Of a DNA stretch of 64,000 bases, positions 25,865 through 36,078 are shown in pieces; position 1 is the stretch's first letter; each line of letters opens with the position of its first letter. The position numbers and the translations under genes were made by a program. The DNA is taken from contig CP099652.1 of the NCBI GenBank assembly GCA_024123955.1, positions 3,472,001-3,536,000 on the forward strand. Direction: 5' to 3'. The notes below the pieces were generated by a model that saw nothing but the letters and a program-made list of their open reading frames with translations, was not told where the DNA came from and made no database searches. The stretch comes from Oxalobacteraceae bacterium OTU3CINTB1 (GTDB lineage: Bacteria > Pseudomonadota > Gammaproteobacteria > Burkholderiales > Burkholderiaceae_D).

Positions 25865-28800
25865 ATGAAACGACTATTCTCCTGGCTGATGAAGCGCTGG
25901 GTGCTGTCCCTGCTCGGCGTGCTGCTGGTGTCCCTGCTGGTGTGGTTCGAGGGGCCGCTGTTCGCCTTCGACGGCAATGCGCCGCTGGAGCCGGCCGGCG
26001 CGCGCTGGTTCATCATCTTGTTGTTGCTGTCCATCTGGGCTGCCTACTTCCTCTGGAAGTTGATCGCCGCCAGGCTGGCCAACCGGCGCTTGATGGCCAG
26101 CCTCGCGCCGCCGGAGGAAAACAAGGCCGGCGACACCACGCAGCCGCCGGAAGCGCTGCGCGAACAGGCCTTGCTGGCGACGCGCATGCGCCAGGCGATG
26201 GACGCCCTGCGCAAGGCCGCGCCGGGCAAGAAGCAGTGGAACGGCCAGTATCTATACCAGCTGCCGTGGTATATGTTCGTCGGCGCGCCGGGCAGCGGCA
26301 AGACCACCACCTTGCTGCACTCCGGATTGCAGTTTCCGTTGGCCGACACCCTGGGGCCCGGCGCGATCGGCGGCGTGGGCGGCACGCGCCATTGCGACTG
26401 GTGGTTCACCGACGAGGCGGTGCTGCTGGACACGGCGGGCCGCTACACCACCCAGGACAGCGACGGCGCGCTCGACCAGGCCGGCTGGAGCGGCTTTCTC
26501 GGTCTGCTCAAAAAGCACCGGCCACGGCGTCCGATCAATGGCGTCATCGTCGCGCTGAGCGTGGCCGATCTTTTGCAGCAGGGGCCCGCCGGACGGCAGT
26601 CGCAGGCGCTGGCGATCCGCGCCCGCATCAAGGAGTTGCATGAGCGCCTGGGCAGCAGCTTCCCGATCTATGTCACCGTCACCAAATGCGATCTGCTGGC
26701 CGGCTTCGTCGAGTTTTTCGATGGCCTTGGCCGGGAAGAACGCGCACAGGTCTGGGGCATGACGTTTGCGGCGGGTGTGGAGGACCAAACCGGCCGTGCC
26801 CTGGCCAGTTTCCCGCAGCGTTTCCAGGCGCTGGAGCGGCAATTGCAGGTGCGTGTGCTCGAACGCGTGCAGCATGAGCGCGACTTGCAGCGGCGCGCGC
26901 TGGTCTACCGCTTCCCGCAGCAGTTCGCCGCCATCGGCGAGGTGTTGGGCGGCTTTCTCAACGAGGTGTTCCAGTCGACGCGCTTCGAGCAGGCGGCCCT
27001 GCTGCGCGGTGTGTACTTCACCAGCGGCACGCAGGAGGGCAGTCCGATCGACCGCGTGATGGTGTCGCTGGCGTCGGCGTTCGGACTCGATCGCAAGGTG
27101 CTGGCGCCCAACGCGGCCAGCGGCCGCAGTTATTTCATCACCAATCTGCTGCGGGAATTGATGTTCAAGGAGGCCGGGCTGGCCGGCACCGACCGTGACT
27201 TCGAGCGCCGTCGCCGGCGCCTGCGCTGGCTGGCCGGCGGACTGGCGGGCGTGCTGCTGGTGTTGACGGCCGCCGGCCTGGCCACCAGCTATGTGCGCAA
27301 CCAGCGCTATGTCGACGAGATGGCGGTGCGCGCGGCACAACTGGAGAAAATGGCGCAATCGGCGCCGCCGCAGGGCAGTGTGGTGGCGCTGCTGCCGCTG
27401 TTGCACGCGGCGCGCGATCTGCCGGGCGGCTATGCCCAGCGCGGCGACGGCGTGCCGCTGCTGAACCGTTTTGGGCTCAATCAGGCCGACAAGCTCGGGG
27501 CGGGCGCCCGTACCGTCTACCTGCGCCTGCTGCGCGCCACGCTGCTGCCGCGCGTCGCCAGCCGTCTCGAAGATGTGCTGCGCCGCGGCGACGCCAACAA
27601 CCAGGAACTGCTGTACGAAACCTTGCGGGTCTACCTGATGCTGGGCCAGCCGAGTCACCTGGATGCCGAGTCGGTGCAGGCCTGGCTGGGCTTCGACTGG
27701 AGCCGCAACCTGCCCGACGCCGGCGCCGAGCAGCGCGACCAGCTGGCGGCCCACGTCGCCGCGATGCTTGATGCCGATGGCGCCGACAGTGCCGAGCCGC
27801 CCGTGCTCGATGCCGCGCTGATCGCCCAGACGCGACTGACCCTGGCGATGATGCCATTGCCGCAGCGCGTCTACAACCGGATCAAACGACAGGTGGCGCA
27901 GGCGCGCCTGCCGGAGTTCAGCGTCAATCGGGCGGCGGGACGCGACGTCTCGCCGCTGCTGGCGCGCGGCAGCGGCGAGCCGCTCACGCGCGGCATCCCC
28001 GGTGTGTACAGCGTCGCCGGTTACCGCGAGCTGCTCAAACAGCTGCCGCAGGCCATGCTCGATATCGCCAAGGACAGCTGGGTGCTGGACCGGCGCGAGG
28101 CCGAGGGCGCGCTGGCGGCCGCCGGCGGCGAGCAAATGCGCGCGGCGGTGCTGCAGCTGTACTACGCCGACTACATCCGGCAATGGGACGGCTTGCTGGC
28201 CGATGTGCGCATCGTGCCATTTTCGAGCCTTGAGCAGGGCGCGCGTGTCACCAACGCGCTGGCGTTGCCCGATTCGCCGCTGCGGGCCCTGTTGCAGGCG
28301 GCCGCGCGCGAGACCCGGCTCGATGGCGCCGGCGCCAAGCCGACGGCCGCCGCGCTCGACGAAGCGGTGCGCGGCAAACTGGCCGCCGCGCGCCGCAAGC
28401 TCGAATCGGCGCTGGGCGCCGAGGATACGCCGCCGCCCGAGGCCAAGGCGGCCAATCCGGTCGACCAGCATTTTGAGGCGCTGCACAAGCTGGTCGGCGC
28501 CCCGGGCGCGGCCGGCCCGGCGCCGCTCGATGCGTTGCTGGCGATGCTGAAGGACGCGTCGCAGTACTTCGATGCCGCCGATGGCGCGCGCCGGGCGGGA
28601 ACGCCGCCGCCGCCGGCCGATGTCATGCAGCGCCTCAAGCGCGAGGCCGACGGCAAGCCGGCGCCGCTGGGCGGCATGCTGAAAAATATCGACAGCGCCG
28701 GCGCCGGCCTCACCGTGGGCGGCGAGCGGGCGCGCTTGCAATCGCTGTGGAACGCGGACGGCGGACCGTTCTGCCAGGATGCCATCGCCGGCCGTTATCC

Positions 28801-29425
28801 GCTGGCGCGCGGCGCGGCCAAGGAGGTGACGCCGGACGATTTCGGGCGGTTTTTTGGTCCGGGTGGGGTGATGGATGATTTCTTCGCCAAGAATTTGGCG
28901 GCCCAGGTGGATATGGGCGGGGCGCAGTGGAAATGGCGCGATGGCGGCGCGGCGGCGGGATTGCCGCAGGAGGTGCTGAACCAGTTCCAGCGCGCGGCGC
29001 GGGTGCGGGAAACGTTTTTTGTCGCGGGCGGGCGGCAGCCGTCGCTGCGGTTCGAGCTGGCGGCGCTGGGCGCGGATGCGGCGTTTAGCAAGATCAGTTT
29101 TGATATCGATGGTCAGCCGGTGTTGTACGCCGCCGGCGCGGTGGGGCGGCCGGTGCCTGTTTCGCTTCCGAGTGGTAAGGCCGGAGGGCAGATGCACCTG
29201 GAGGCGACGCCGGCGTTGAAGGCGGATTTGCGTAGCGATGGGCCTTGGGCATGGTTTCGCATGCTCGACAAGGGCGTGCTGGAGCCGAGCGCGCAGGGGG
29301 AGCGGTACAAACTGACCTTCGACCTTGAGGGCCGCAAGGTTGTGTATCAACTGACAGCGAGCAGTGTTGTGAATCCGTTCAGGCGGGAGGCGCTGGAGCA
29401 GTTCCGGTGCCCGGCGGGGTGGTGA
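25865..29425 (+). CDS. tssM: T6SS inner-membrane channel protein TssM (IcmF/VasK)
   Basis: 1186 residues. Two N-terminal membrane helices (about 13-30 and 45-65) bracket a short loop; a cytoplasmic domain has Walker A GAPGSGKTT at residue 140 with LDTAGRYTT as Walker B region; a third helix lies at about 452-476; the rest is periplasmic. The Walker motif is intact, so NTP binding is possible. TssM spans the envelope with TssL and, in most systems, TssJ, but no tssJ is seen here. The gene closes the plus-strand block and faces a minus-strand gene across an inverted repeat. Confidence 0.96.
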   Translation: MKRLFSWLMKRWVLSLLGVLLVSLLVWFEGPLFAFDGNAPLEPAGARWFIILLLLSIWAAYFLWKLIAARLANRRLMASLAPPEENKAGDTTQPPEALREQALLATRMRQAMDALRKAAPGKKQWNGQYLYQLPWYMFVGAPGSGKTTTLLHSGLQFPLADTLGPGAIGGVGGTRHCDWWFTDEAVLLDTAGRYTTQDSDGALDQAGWSGFLGLLKKHRPRRPINGVIVALSVADLLQQGPAGRQSQALAIRARIKELHERLGSSFPIYVTVTKCDLLAGFVEFFDGLGREERAQVWGMTFAAGVEDQTGRALASFPQRFQALERQLQVRVLERVQHERDLQRRALVYRFPQQFAAIGEVLGGFLNEVFQSTRFEQAALLRGVYFTSGTQEGSPIDRVMVSLASAFGLDRKVLAPNAASGRSYFITNLLRELMFKEAGLAGTDRDFERRRRRLRWLAGGLAGVLLVLTAAGLATSYVRNQRYVDEMAVRAAQLEKMAQSAPPQGSVVALLPLLHAARDLPGGYAQRGDGVPLLNRFGLNQADKLGAGARTVYLRLLRATLLPRVASRLEDVLRRGDANNQELLYETLRVYLMLGQPSHLDAESVQAWLGFDWSRNLPDAGAEQRDQLAAHVAAMLDADGADSAEPPVLDAALIAQTRLTLAMMPLPQRVYNRIKRQVAQARLPEFSVNRAAGRDVSPLLARGSGEPLTRGIPGVYSVAGYRELLKQLPQAMLDIAKDSWVLDRREAEGALAAAGGEQMRAAVLQLYYADYIRQWDGLLADVRIVPFSSLEQGARVTNALALPDSPLRALLQAAARETRLDGAGAKPTAAALDEAVRGKLAAARRKLESALGAEDTPPPEAKAANPVDQHFEALHKLVGAPGAAGPAPLDALLAMLKDASQYFDAADGARRAGTPPPPADVMQRLKREADGKPAPLGGMLKNIDSAGAGLTVGGERARLQSLWNADGGPFCQDAIAGRYPLARGAAKEVTPDDFGRFFGPGGVMDDFFAKNLAAQVDMGGAQWKWRDGGAAAGLPQEVLNQFQRAARVRETFFVAGGRQPSLRFELAALGADAAFSKISFDIDGQPVLYAAGAVGRPVPVSLPSGKAGGQMHLEATPALKADLRSDGPWAWFRMLDKGVLEPSAQGERYKLTFDLEGRKVVYQLTASSVVNPFRREALEQFRCPAGW

Positions 29426-29441
29426 AGCTTGAGAAAATCTA

Positions 29442-29545
29442 AAACACGTAGGGCGGATTAGGCGGAACGCCGTAATCCGCCATCTTTGAGCCGCCGACGG
29501 CGCGTGCATGGCGGATTACGCTTCGCTAATCCGCCCTACGTGTTT
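29442..29545. repeat. 104-bp imperfect inverted repeat (GTAGGGCGGATTA type), also a likely bidirectional terminator
   Basis: AAACACGTAGGGCGGATTA at the left (from 29442) is exactly mirrored by TAATCCGCCCTACGTGTTT at the right (to 29545), with further pairing CGTAATCCGCCAT / ATGGCGGATTACG inside. The 104 bases could fold into one long hairpin. It lies between convergent tssM and the GAF/MshEN gene, and its right arm contains the last codons and the stop of that gene. Repeats of this kind are common between genes in Oxalobacteraceae and relatives; that statement is general knowledge, not a search result. Confidence 0.8.
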
Positions 29546-30704
29546 CAGAAAGAAGCACGCCGCTCACCTGAAAGCGTATTTCGCCAGGGGCGTCCCCGGG
29601 CGTCGTTTCGATGTGCAACTGGCGGATGCCGTGTCGGTGCGCCTGCTGCGCGAGGCCGGCCACCACTTCGGCCAAGTCGGCCGGCATCGGCGCCGGCGCC
29701 ACCGGCGGCTCGTCGCCAAAAAACTGCTCCACCATCGAGCCGAATTCGCGCCGCGTGGTCACGCACCATACAGGCCGCACGCCGGGAAAGGCGCGGGCGA
29801 CGGCGCCGTCGGCGCGCGCCTGGTCCGGATCGACCGCGAGCACGAACAGGCCGTTGCCGCCGTCGACGATGGGCATCCATTGTTGCCGCAGCACGTCGGC
29901 GCGCTGGAACTGCTCCAGCAGCCGCACCGGGCGCCGGTGGGCGCGGTCGAAGGTGAAGTAGGGCATGGAGTAGAAGTCGGCCAGCGCCCGTCCCACCAGC
30001 ACTGTCTTGATGCCGAAGTCGTCGATCAGCACATCCTCGATGTCGCGCCCGGCGACGGTCAGCCGCATTGCCTGGTCGAGTTGGGCGCGCGACAACAACG
30101 CTTCCGGGATCAGCGCGGCGAAGCGTCCGCGCTCGCGCCGCGCGGCCTTGCCGCCGCCTCCATTGGCGAACGCGCCCGCCAGCAGGCGCGCCAGCTCGCG
30201 CACGCCGTCTTCGATCAGTGGCGGGAACGGCCCGCCGTGGCGGTTGTTGATCAGCTGGACCACGCCCAGCACGGCGCCGCCGCCGTCGACGATGGGCGCG
30301 ACCAGCATTTCGCGTGTGCGGTAGCCGGTGCGCCGGTCCACACCCAACTGAAAACGCAGCGCCGGAGCGTGGCTGCGCAGCTCCTCCTCGTCGTAGACAT
30401 CGCGCAGGTTCAGCGTGCGCCCGGACAGCGCCGCGTAGCCGGCGATGCTGTCGGCCGAAATCGGCAATTTGAGCTGCTTGAACGACGCCAGGCCGGTCTT
30501 GAGCTTGGACACCAGGCTGGCCTTGTCCTCGCCCAGCGCGTAGATGCTCAGGCGGTCCGCGCCAAACAGCTCGCAGATGCCGGCCGACAGGTTGAGCATG
30601 ATGTCGTCGATGTCGCCGGTGGCGCCGATACTGTCGCCGACACTGCGCAGTTGCGGCAAGAAGGCGGCGCGGCGCGCGGCGTCGTCGGTGGGTCCTGCGC
30701 TCAT
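29526..30704 (-). CDS. GAF plus MshEN-like regulator, truncated at the start of a T2SSE-type ATPase domain
   Basis: 392 residues. The N-terminal GAF domain (about 15-165) includes LSAGICELFGADRLSIYALG and REMLVAPIVDGGGAVLGVVQ. Residues about 185-330 resemble the GspE/MshE N-terminal domain (LIPEALLSRAQLDQAM, then VLVGRALADFYSMPYF). The end GIRQLHIETTPGDAPGEIRF matches the opening strands of GspE-type ATPases (DIHIEP...RFRVDG). Immediately after this the frame enters the inverted repeat, which encodes the last residues ETRRAD and the TAG stop. The ATPase body is therefore missing, apparently through insertion of the repeat. It may still work as a sensor. Its start overlaps the upstream kinase stop by 4 bases. 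Confidence 0.75.
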   Translation of the reverse strand: MSAGPTDDAARRAAFLPQLRSVGDSIGATGDIDDIMLNLSAGICELFGADRLSIYALGEDKASLVSKLKTGLASFKQLKLPISADSIAGYAALSGRTLNLRDVYDEEELRSHAPALRFQLGVDRRTGYRTREMLVAPIVDGGGAVLGVVQLINNRHGGPFPPLIEDGVRELARLLAGAFANGGGGKAARRERGRFAALIPEALLSRAQLDQAMRLTVAGRDIEDVLIDDFGIKTVLVGRALADFYSMPYFTFDRAHRRPVRLLEQFQRADVLRQQWMPIVDGGNGLFVLAVDPDQARADGAVARAFPGVRPVWCVTTRREFGSMVEQFFGDEPPVAPAPMPADLAEVVAGLAQQAHRHGIRQLHIETTPGDAPGEIRFQVSGVLLSETRRAD

Positions 30705-31771
30705 GGCGAGCGTCCCCGCGGTGGCGCCACGATGGTGGCGTCGGCGTCATTGGCTTGCGTCGCCAGTAGCGTGGCCTCAAGGTCGGTGCGTGGCGTCGTC
30801 GGCGCCGTCGGCGGCGTTGCCTCGGGCCGGTCGCGCGCCGGCGGCGCCTCCACCGTCTGGTCCTCGTCCGGCGCCGTCAGGAAGGGGTTGACGCCGTGCA
30901 GGCGCGGCGGAATGGTGGCGTTGGCGGCGATGCGCTCGCCGTTGAGCGCGCGCTGCAGGTCTTCGCGGAAGGCGCGGGCGTCCGGGTAGCGGTCGTGCGG
31001 GCGTTTGGCCAGCGCGCGCAGCACGATGCGGTCGAAAACCGGATCGAGCGCGGGACTGAGCATGCTTGGCAACACGGGCTGTTCGTGCAGGATGTTCTGC
31101 TGCAGCGCGAACAGGCCCTGGCCGCGAAACGGTTTTTGCGCTGTCAGGAACTGGTACAGGATGATGCCGACGGCGAAAATGTCCGAGCTCGGACCGGCGC
31201 CCTGGCCGGCGATCTGCTCTGGCGACATGTAGCTGGGAGTGCCGACCAGCGTGCCGACTTCGTCGACCGCCGCGCTTTCCAGGCAGGCCACGCCGAAGTC
31301 GGTGAGCTTTACGCGCAGCTGGGCGCCGAGCATGATGTTGGCGGGCTTGATGTCGCGGTGGATCACACCGTTCTGGTGCGCGTAGGCCACCGCGTCGAGC
31401 AGCTCGCACGTCATGCGCACCGCGTCGGCCAAGGTGAATTCGAGCGAAAAGGACTGGTTCTCGTCGAAGTAGTCGCCCAGCTCCTCGCCGGCGATCAGCT
31501 CCATCACAAGGTAGGCGATGCCGTTTTCCTCGCCGAAGTCGTACACGGTGACGATGTTCGGATGGTTCAGGCGCGCCACCGCACGCGCCTCCCGCACGAA
31601 GCGCTCCGAATAGTCGGCACGCTGTTCGGCGTCGAGGTGGGTGGTTTCGACGACCTTGATGGCGACGCGCCGGTTCAGCTTTGGATCGAGGCCCAGGTAC
31701 ACCAGGCCCATGGCGCCGCGCCCGAGCAAGCGTTGTAGTTCATACCGGCCAAGTTGCTTTAATTCGTTCAT
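30701..31771 (-). CDS. Soluble Ser/Thr protein kinase of the T6SS cluster
   Basis: 356 residues from ATG 31771; a longer frame to 31843 adds 24 residues without a ribosome site. A Hanks-type kinase fills residues 8-275: P-loop LGRGAMGLVYLG, catalytic lysine in RVAIKVVE, catalytic loop HRDIKPANIML, metal-binding DFGVA, and GTPSYMSPEQ in the activation segment. The remaining tail is Pro/Thr-rich with repeated acidic-threonine patches (EDQTVEAPP, DLEATLLA, DADATIVAPP) that look like phosphorylation or FHA-docking sites. There is no membrane helix, unlike PpkA proteins with a periplasmic sensor. It may phosphorylate TagH and itself. Confidence 0.88.
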   Translation of the reverse strand: MNELKQLGRYELQRLLGRGAMGLVYLGLDPKLNRRVAIKVVETTHLDAEQRADYSERFVREARAVARLNHPNIVTVYDFGEENGIAYLVMELIAGEELGDYFDENQSFSLEFTLADAVRMTCELLDAVAYAHQNGVIHRDIKPANIMLGAQLRVKLTDFGVACLESAAVDEVGTLVGTPSYMSPEQIAGQGAGPSSDIFAVGIILYQFLTAQKPFRGQGLFALQQNILHEQPVLPSMLSPALDPVFDRIVLRALAKRPHDRYPDARAFREDLQRALNGERIAANATIPPRLHGVNPFLTAPDEDQTVEAPPARDRPEATPPTAPTTPRTDLEATLLATQANDADATIVAPPRGRSP

Positions 31772-31859
31772 GGACGTTGCCCTATCGGGTATAGTGGTCG
31801 GGACCAAACCAAGCGGTTTGCCACATGGGCCGCGGCGTTTCAACCATCAACGGGGCATC

Positions 31860-32567
31860 ATGGCTTGGGAAAATAATGTAGAGCGTACGGGCTTCTTCGG
31901 CAAGGTCACCAGCCATGGCGACTTCGTCACGCGCCGGCTGGCGCCGGAGTTCCAGCAGCCCTGGGACGCCTGGTTGCAAGCGGGACTTCAACACAGCAAG
32001 GCGGCGCTGGGCACCGGCTGGCTGGCCACTTATCTCAGTAGTCCGATCTGGCGCTTCGCGCTGGCGCCGGGCGTATGCGGCGTGCAGGCGCAGGCCGGCC
32101 TGCTGATGCCCAGCGTGGACCGGGTCGGGCGCCATTTTCCGCTGACGCTGGCGCGCGCGCTCGATACCGCCACGCCGCTGGCCGATTGCGTGACGGCGCA
32201 TCATCGCTGGTATGCGGAACTGGAGTCGCTGGCGCTGTCGTCGCTGGAGGAAGACTTTTCGCTCGATGCGTTCGACGCCGCCGTCGAGGCGCTGGCGCCA
32301 CCACCGGCATTGGCCGGGGCGCCGGGGACCACGGTGGTTGCGCTGGACGGTATCGCGCCGCCCGCGCTCGCGCAGACGCGGGCCGATGGCGGCGGCGTGG
32401 TCGCGGCCATCGCCGCCGCCGCGCTGTCGGGACACTGCCTGTGGTGGACCGACGGCTCGCCCCAGGTGGCGCCTTGCCTGGTTCTCAGCCGCGGCCTGCC
32501 GCCCGCCGGCGCCTTCGCGGCGCTGCTCGATGGCGACTGGCGCGGCCACGGCTGGCCCGGCGCCTGA
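31860..32567 (+). CDS. tagF: T6SS post-translational repressor TagF (ImpM)
   Basis: 235 residues from ATG 31860, behind a weak CGGGGC site; the longer frame upstream runs antisense to the kinase gene and is not credible. The family start ERTGFFGKVTSHGDFVTRRL is clear, with PWDAWLQAGLQHSKAALG and SPIWRFALAPGVCG, then PSVDRVGRHFPLTLA. In Pseudomonas-type systems TagF holds the T6SS off independently of the kinase. Here it lies alone between two minus-strand regulatory units, divergent from the first kinase, so a two-way promoter should lie in 31772-31859. Confidence 0.92.
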   Translation: MAWENNVERTGFFGKVTSHGDFVTRRLAPEFQQPWDAWLQAGLQHSKAALGTGWLATYLSSPIWRFALAPGVCGVQAQAGLLMPSVDRVGRHFPLTLARALDTATPLADCVTAHHRWYAELESLALSSLEEDFSLDAFDAAVEALAPPPALAGAPGTTVVALDGIAPPALAQTRADGGGVVAAIAAAALSGHCLWWTDGSPQVAPCLVLSRGLPPAGAFAALLDGDWRGHGWPGA

Positions 32568-32605
32568 CGGATGGCCACTGATATTGTGCATGACGGTGAT
32601 GACGT

Positions 32606-33423
32606 TCATGGCGGGCAGCAGGTGAGCAGCACGGTGACGTTGTCACGCCCGCCGTAACGCGTGGCCAGCGCGATCAGGCGCGCGCAGTCGGCATCGAGCG
32701 TGGCGGCGCTGGCGCCGGCCAGCACCTGTTCGATTTCCCCGTGCGGCACGGCGCCGTGCAAGCCGTCGCTGCACAGCATCAGCACATCGCCCGGGCGCAC
32801 CACCTGCGAGCGCACCTCCGGCGACACCCGTTGCGACGGTCCCACCGCCTGCAGCAGCAGGTTCCTGGCCGGCAGGTTGTCGAACATGCCCGAGTCGAGC
32901 GCTTGCTGGTACAAGGTCTGGTCGCGCGTCAGCTGTTCGAGCCGGCCGCCGCGCTGGAGGTACAAGCGGCTGTCGCCAACGTTGAACAGCACCAGCGCGA
33001 CCGCTCCGGGCGGATACCAGTAGCCGCACAAGGTGGTGCCCATGCCGCCGCCGTCGGCGCAGTTGCGCTCCAGGTTGCGGGCGTACAGCGCGTGGTTGGC
33101 GGCGTCGATGGCGTCGTGCAGCAAGGCCACCGCGCGCATATCGAGGTCCGACCACGTCGCGTCGGCGTCGGCGCTGTCGAACGGCGTTCCCTGGCCGCCG
33201 TGCCGGCGCAGATAGTCGCGCAGCGCCGTCAGCGCGCCGGCGCTGGCCACTTCGCCGGCCTGGTGGCCGCCCATGCCGTCGGCGACCATCGCCAGACCCA
33301 GTTCGGCGTCGATCAGGAAGTTGTCCTCGTTGCTGTCGCGTACCGGGCCGATGTCGGTGGCGCCCAGCGCCACGCCGATCGCCATCCGGTGCGGCCGGGT
33401 GTCTGACAGTGGCGTCCGCGCGC

Positions 33424-33427
<4 letters not shown>
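32606..33427 (-). CDS. pppA: PP2C-type Ser/Thr phosphatase PppA
   Basis: 273 residues from ATG 33427, which overlaps the stop of the kinase upstream as ATGA; the longer frame to 33967 would run inside that kinase gene. All PP2C metal-ligand motifs are present: DSNEDNFLI near residue 30, VADGMGGHQAGE near 50, MLCSDGLHG near 210 and GRDNVTVLL near the end. It reverses the phosphorylation of TagH in threonine-phosphorylation T6SS control. There is no transmembrane segment, so it acts in the cytoplasm. Confidence 0.93.
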
Positions 33428-34932
<1,505 letters not shown>

Positions 34933-34939
34933 GTCGCGC

Positions 34940-35818
34940 TTACTCTTCGAGCATTTTCATCGCGCTCGCCAGGCTGGTGCGCATGCGGCCGAAGGAGCGC
35001 GCCAGCACCGACAATTCGTCGCTGCCCTTGACGTCGAGCTCCCCGGCGCTGAACTCGCCCATGCTGACCTGGTCGGCCAGGCACGACATCTGCGTGATGC
35101 GGCGCGTGACGAACAGGTGCACCATCACGTTGAGGGCGATGAACAGGAACACGAAGATGCCCAGCATCGACACCATGTAACTGCGCAGCATGACGCTGGC
35201 GCGGCGCAGCGGCACCTCCATCGGCACCGACACCACCTGGGCGCCGATGATCTCCATGTGCTTCCAGCCGAAGCCGTTGTTGCGGCCGTAAATGTCGAGC
35301 ATGGTCTTGGGGGCGTTGTCGGGCACGCTGTGGCAGCGCAGGCAGGCCGCGTTGGTGATCTGTAGCGGCCGCGCCACATACAGCGCCGGGCCGATCGGCG
35401 TGCCGCGCTCGCCCACCATTTCCTTCAGCTCCGGTTTGGCGCGCAAGGTGTTGACGACGTCGGCCTCCCAGTCGGAGGCGCGGTCGCGCAGGTTGGTCGG
35501 GTTCAGCGTCGCTTCCTTGTAGCTGAAATCCGGGTAGGACTTGAGCAGATGGTTCAGGTGCTCGGTGGCGGCGTACGAGGGGATCGACTGCGGCAGGAAT
35601 TCGTACTTGAGCTGCATGTCGAGCAGCGGGGCGATCTGGCCCGAGGTGTAGCTGCGCGCGGCGGTGGCCGCTTGCATCAGCACGCGGGCGCTTTCCAGCG
35701 TCTCTTCGCGCGCGTTTTGCTGCAGCAAGTGGTTGGTGACGGCGCTGGCGGCGCCGAAGCCGATCGCGAAAATGGTGAGAAAGACGATATTGAATTTCGC
35801 GGCGAGCGACAGTTTCAT
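34940..35818 (-). CDS. Membrane sensor with DUF3365 (Tll0287-like) heme domain and HAMP
   Basis: 292 residues from ATG 35818 (an earlier start at 35845 adds nine residues). A membrane helix at about 7-27 (FNIVFLTIFAIGFGAASAV) is followed by a periplasmic DUF3365/Tll0287-like domain with AATAARSYTSGQIAPLL and ACLRCHSVPDNAP, a CxxCH heme c motif near residue 160. A second helix (YMVSMLGIFVFLFIALNVMV) leads into a HAMP-like linker with LADQVSMGEFSAGELDV and the gene ends there with no output domain. Signal output must go to a partner; the kinase encoded 7 bases downstream is the natural candidate. Heme-based redox or gas sensing is known for related domains; here it is inferred. Confidence 0.82.
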   Translation of the reverse strand: MKLSLAAKFNIVFLTIFAIGFGAASAVTNHLLQQNAREETLESARVLMQAATAARSYTSGQIAPLLDMQLKYEFLPQSIPSYAATEHLNHLLKSYPDFSYKEATLNPTNLRDRASDWEADVVNTLRAKPELKEMVGERGTPIGPALYVARPLQITNAACLRCHSVPDNAPKTMLDIYGRNNGFGWKHMEIIGAQVVSVPMEVPLRRASVMLRSYMVSMLGIFVFLFIALNVMVHLFVTRRITQMSCLADQVSMGEFSAGELDVKGSDELSVLARSFGRMRTSLASAMKMLEE

Positions 35819-36078
35819 GGTGAGGGCCTCGTTGACATCGACCACTCTACCTCTGAAGCGCCAACCGCGCTGTCACCAGAATTGGGGACAGACCGCGATG
35901 TTTAAATTGTGGACATTAATGTTACGATTAAGAATAACATTAATATTTTTTTAATAGTCACTTTTGCCCGGCGTGCAAGCGCTGTTCGAGGCGAACGGGG
36001 ACTGGGGTCTTTTCATCGGGCGGGGCCAGATTGTATCCACGCACAGCACTATCGCGGCCGCCTCGCCGACGCATCGCC
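35819..36078. other. Divergent intergenic region between T6SS regulators and the histidine kinase
   Basis: 260 bases with no credible gene. It holds a short GGGGACAGAC motif (also present at 4471), the AT-rich dyad described separately, and the upstream region of both divergent transcripts. No clear -35/-10 pair could be fixed. Confidence 0.35.
35915..35944. promoter_or_regulatory. Perfect 10-bp AT-rich dyad followed by a T-run
   Basis: ATTAATGTTA (35915-35924) and TAACATTAAT (35935-35944) are exact inverted copies separated by 10 bases, and ATTTTTTTAA follows. This may be an operator for a dimeric regulator between the divergent transcripts, or a weak terminator stem on the plus strand. It stands out strongly in this GC-rich DNA. 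Confidence 0.5.

Noticed and set aside
29508..30989. Plus-strand 493-residue frame opposite the GAF/MshEN gene
   Set aside because: Composition and lack of motifs show it is an antisense shadow; the minus-strand gene has recognisable GAF and GspE-like motifs.
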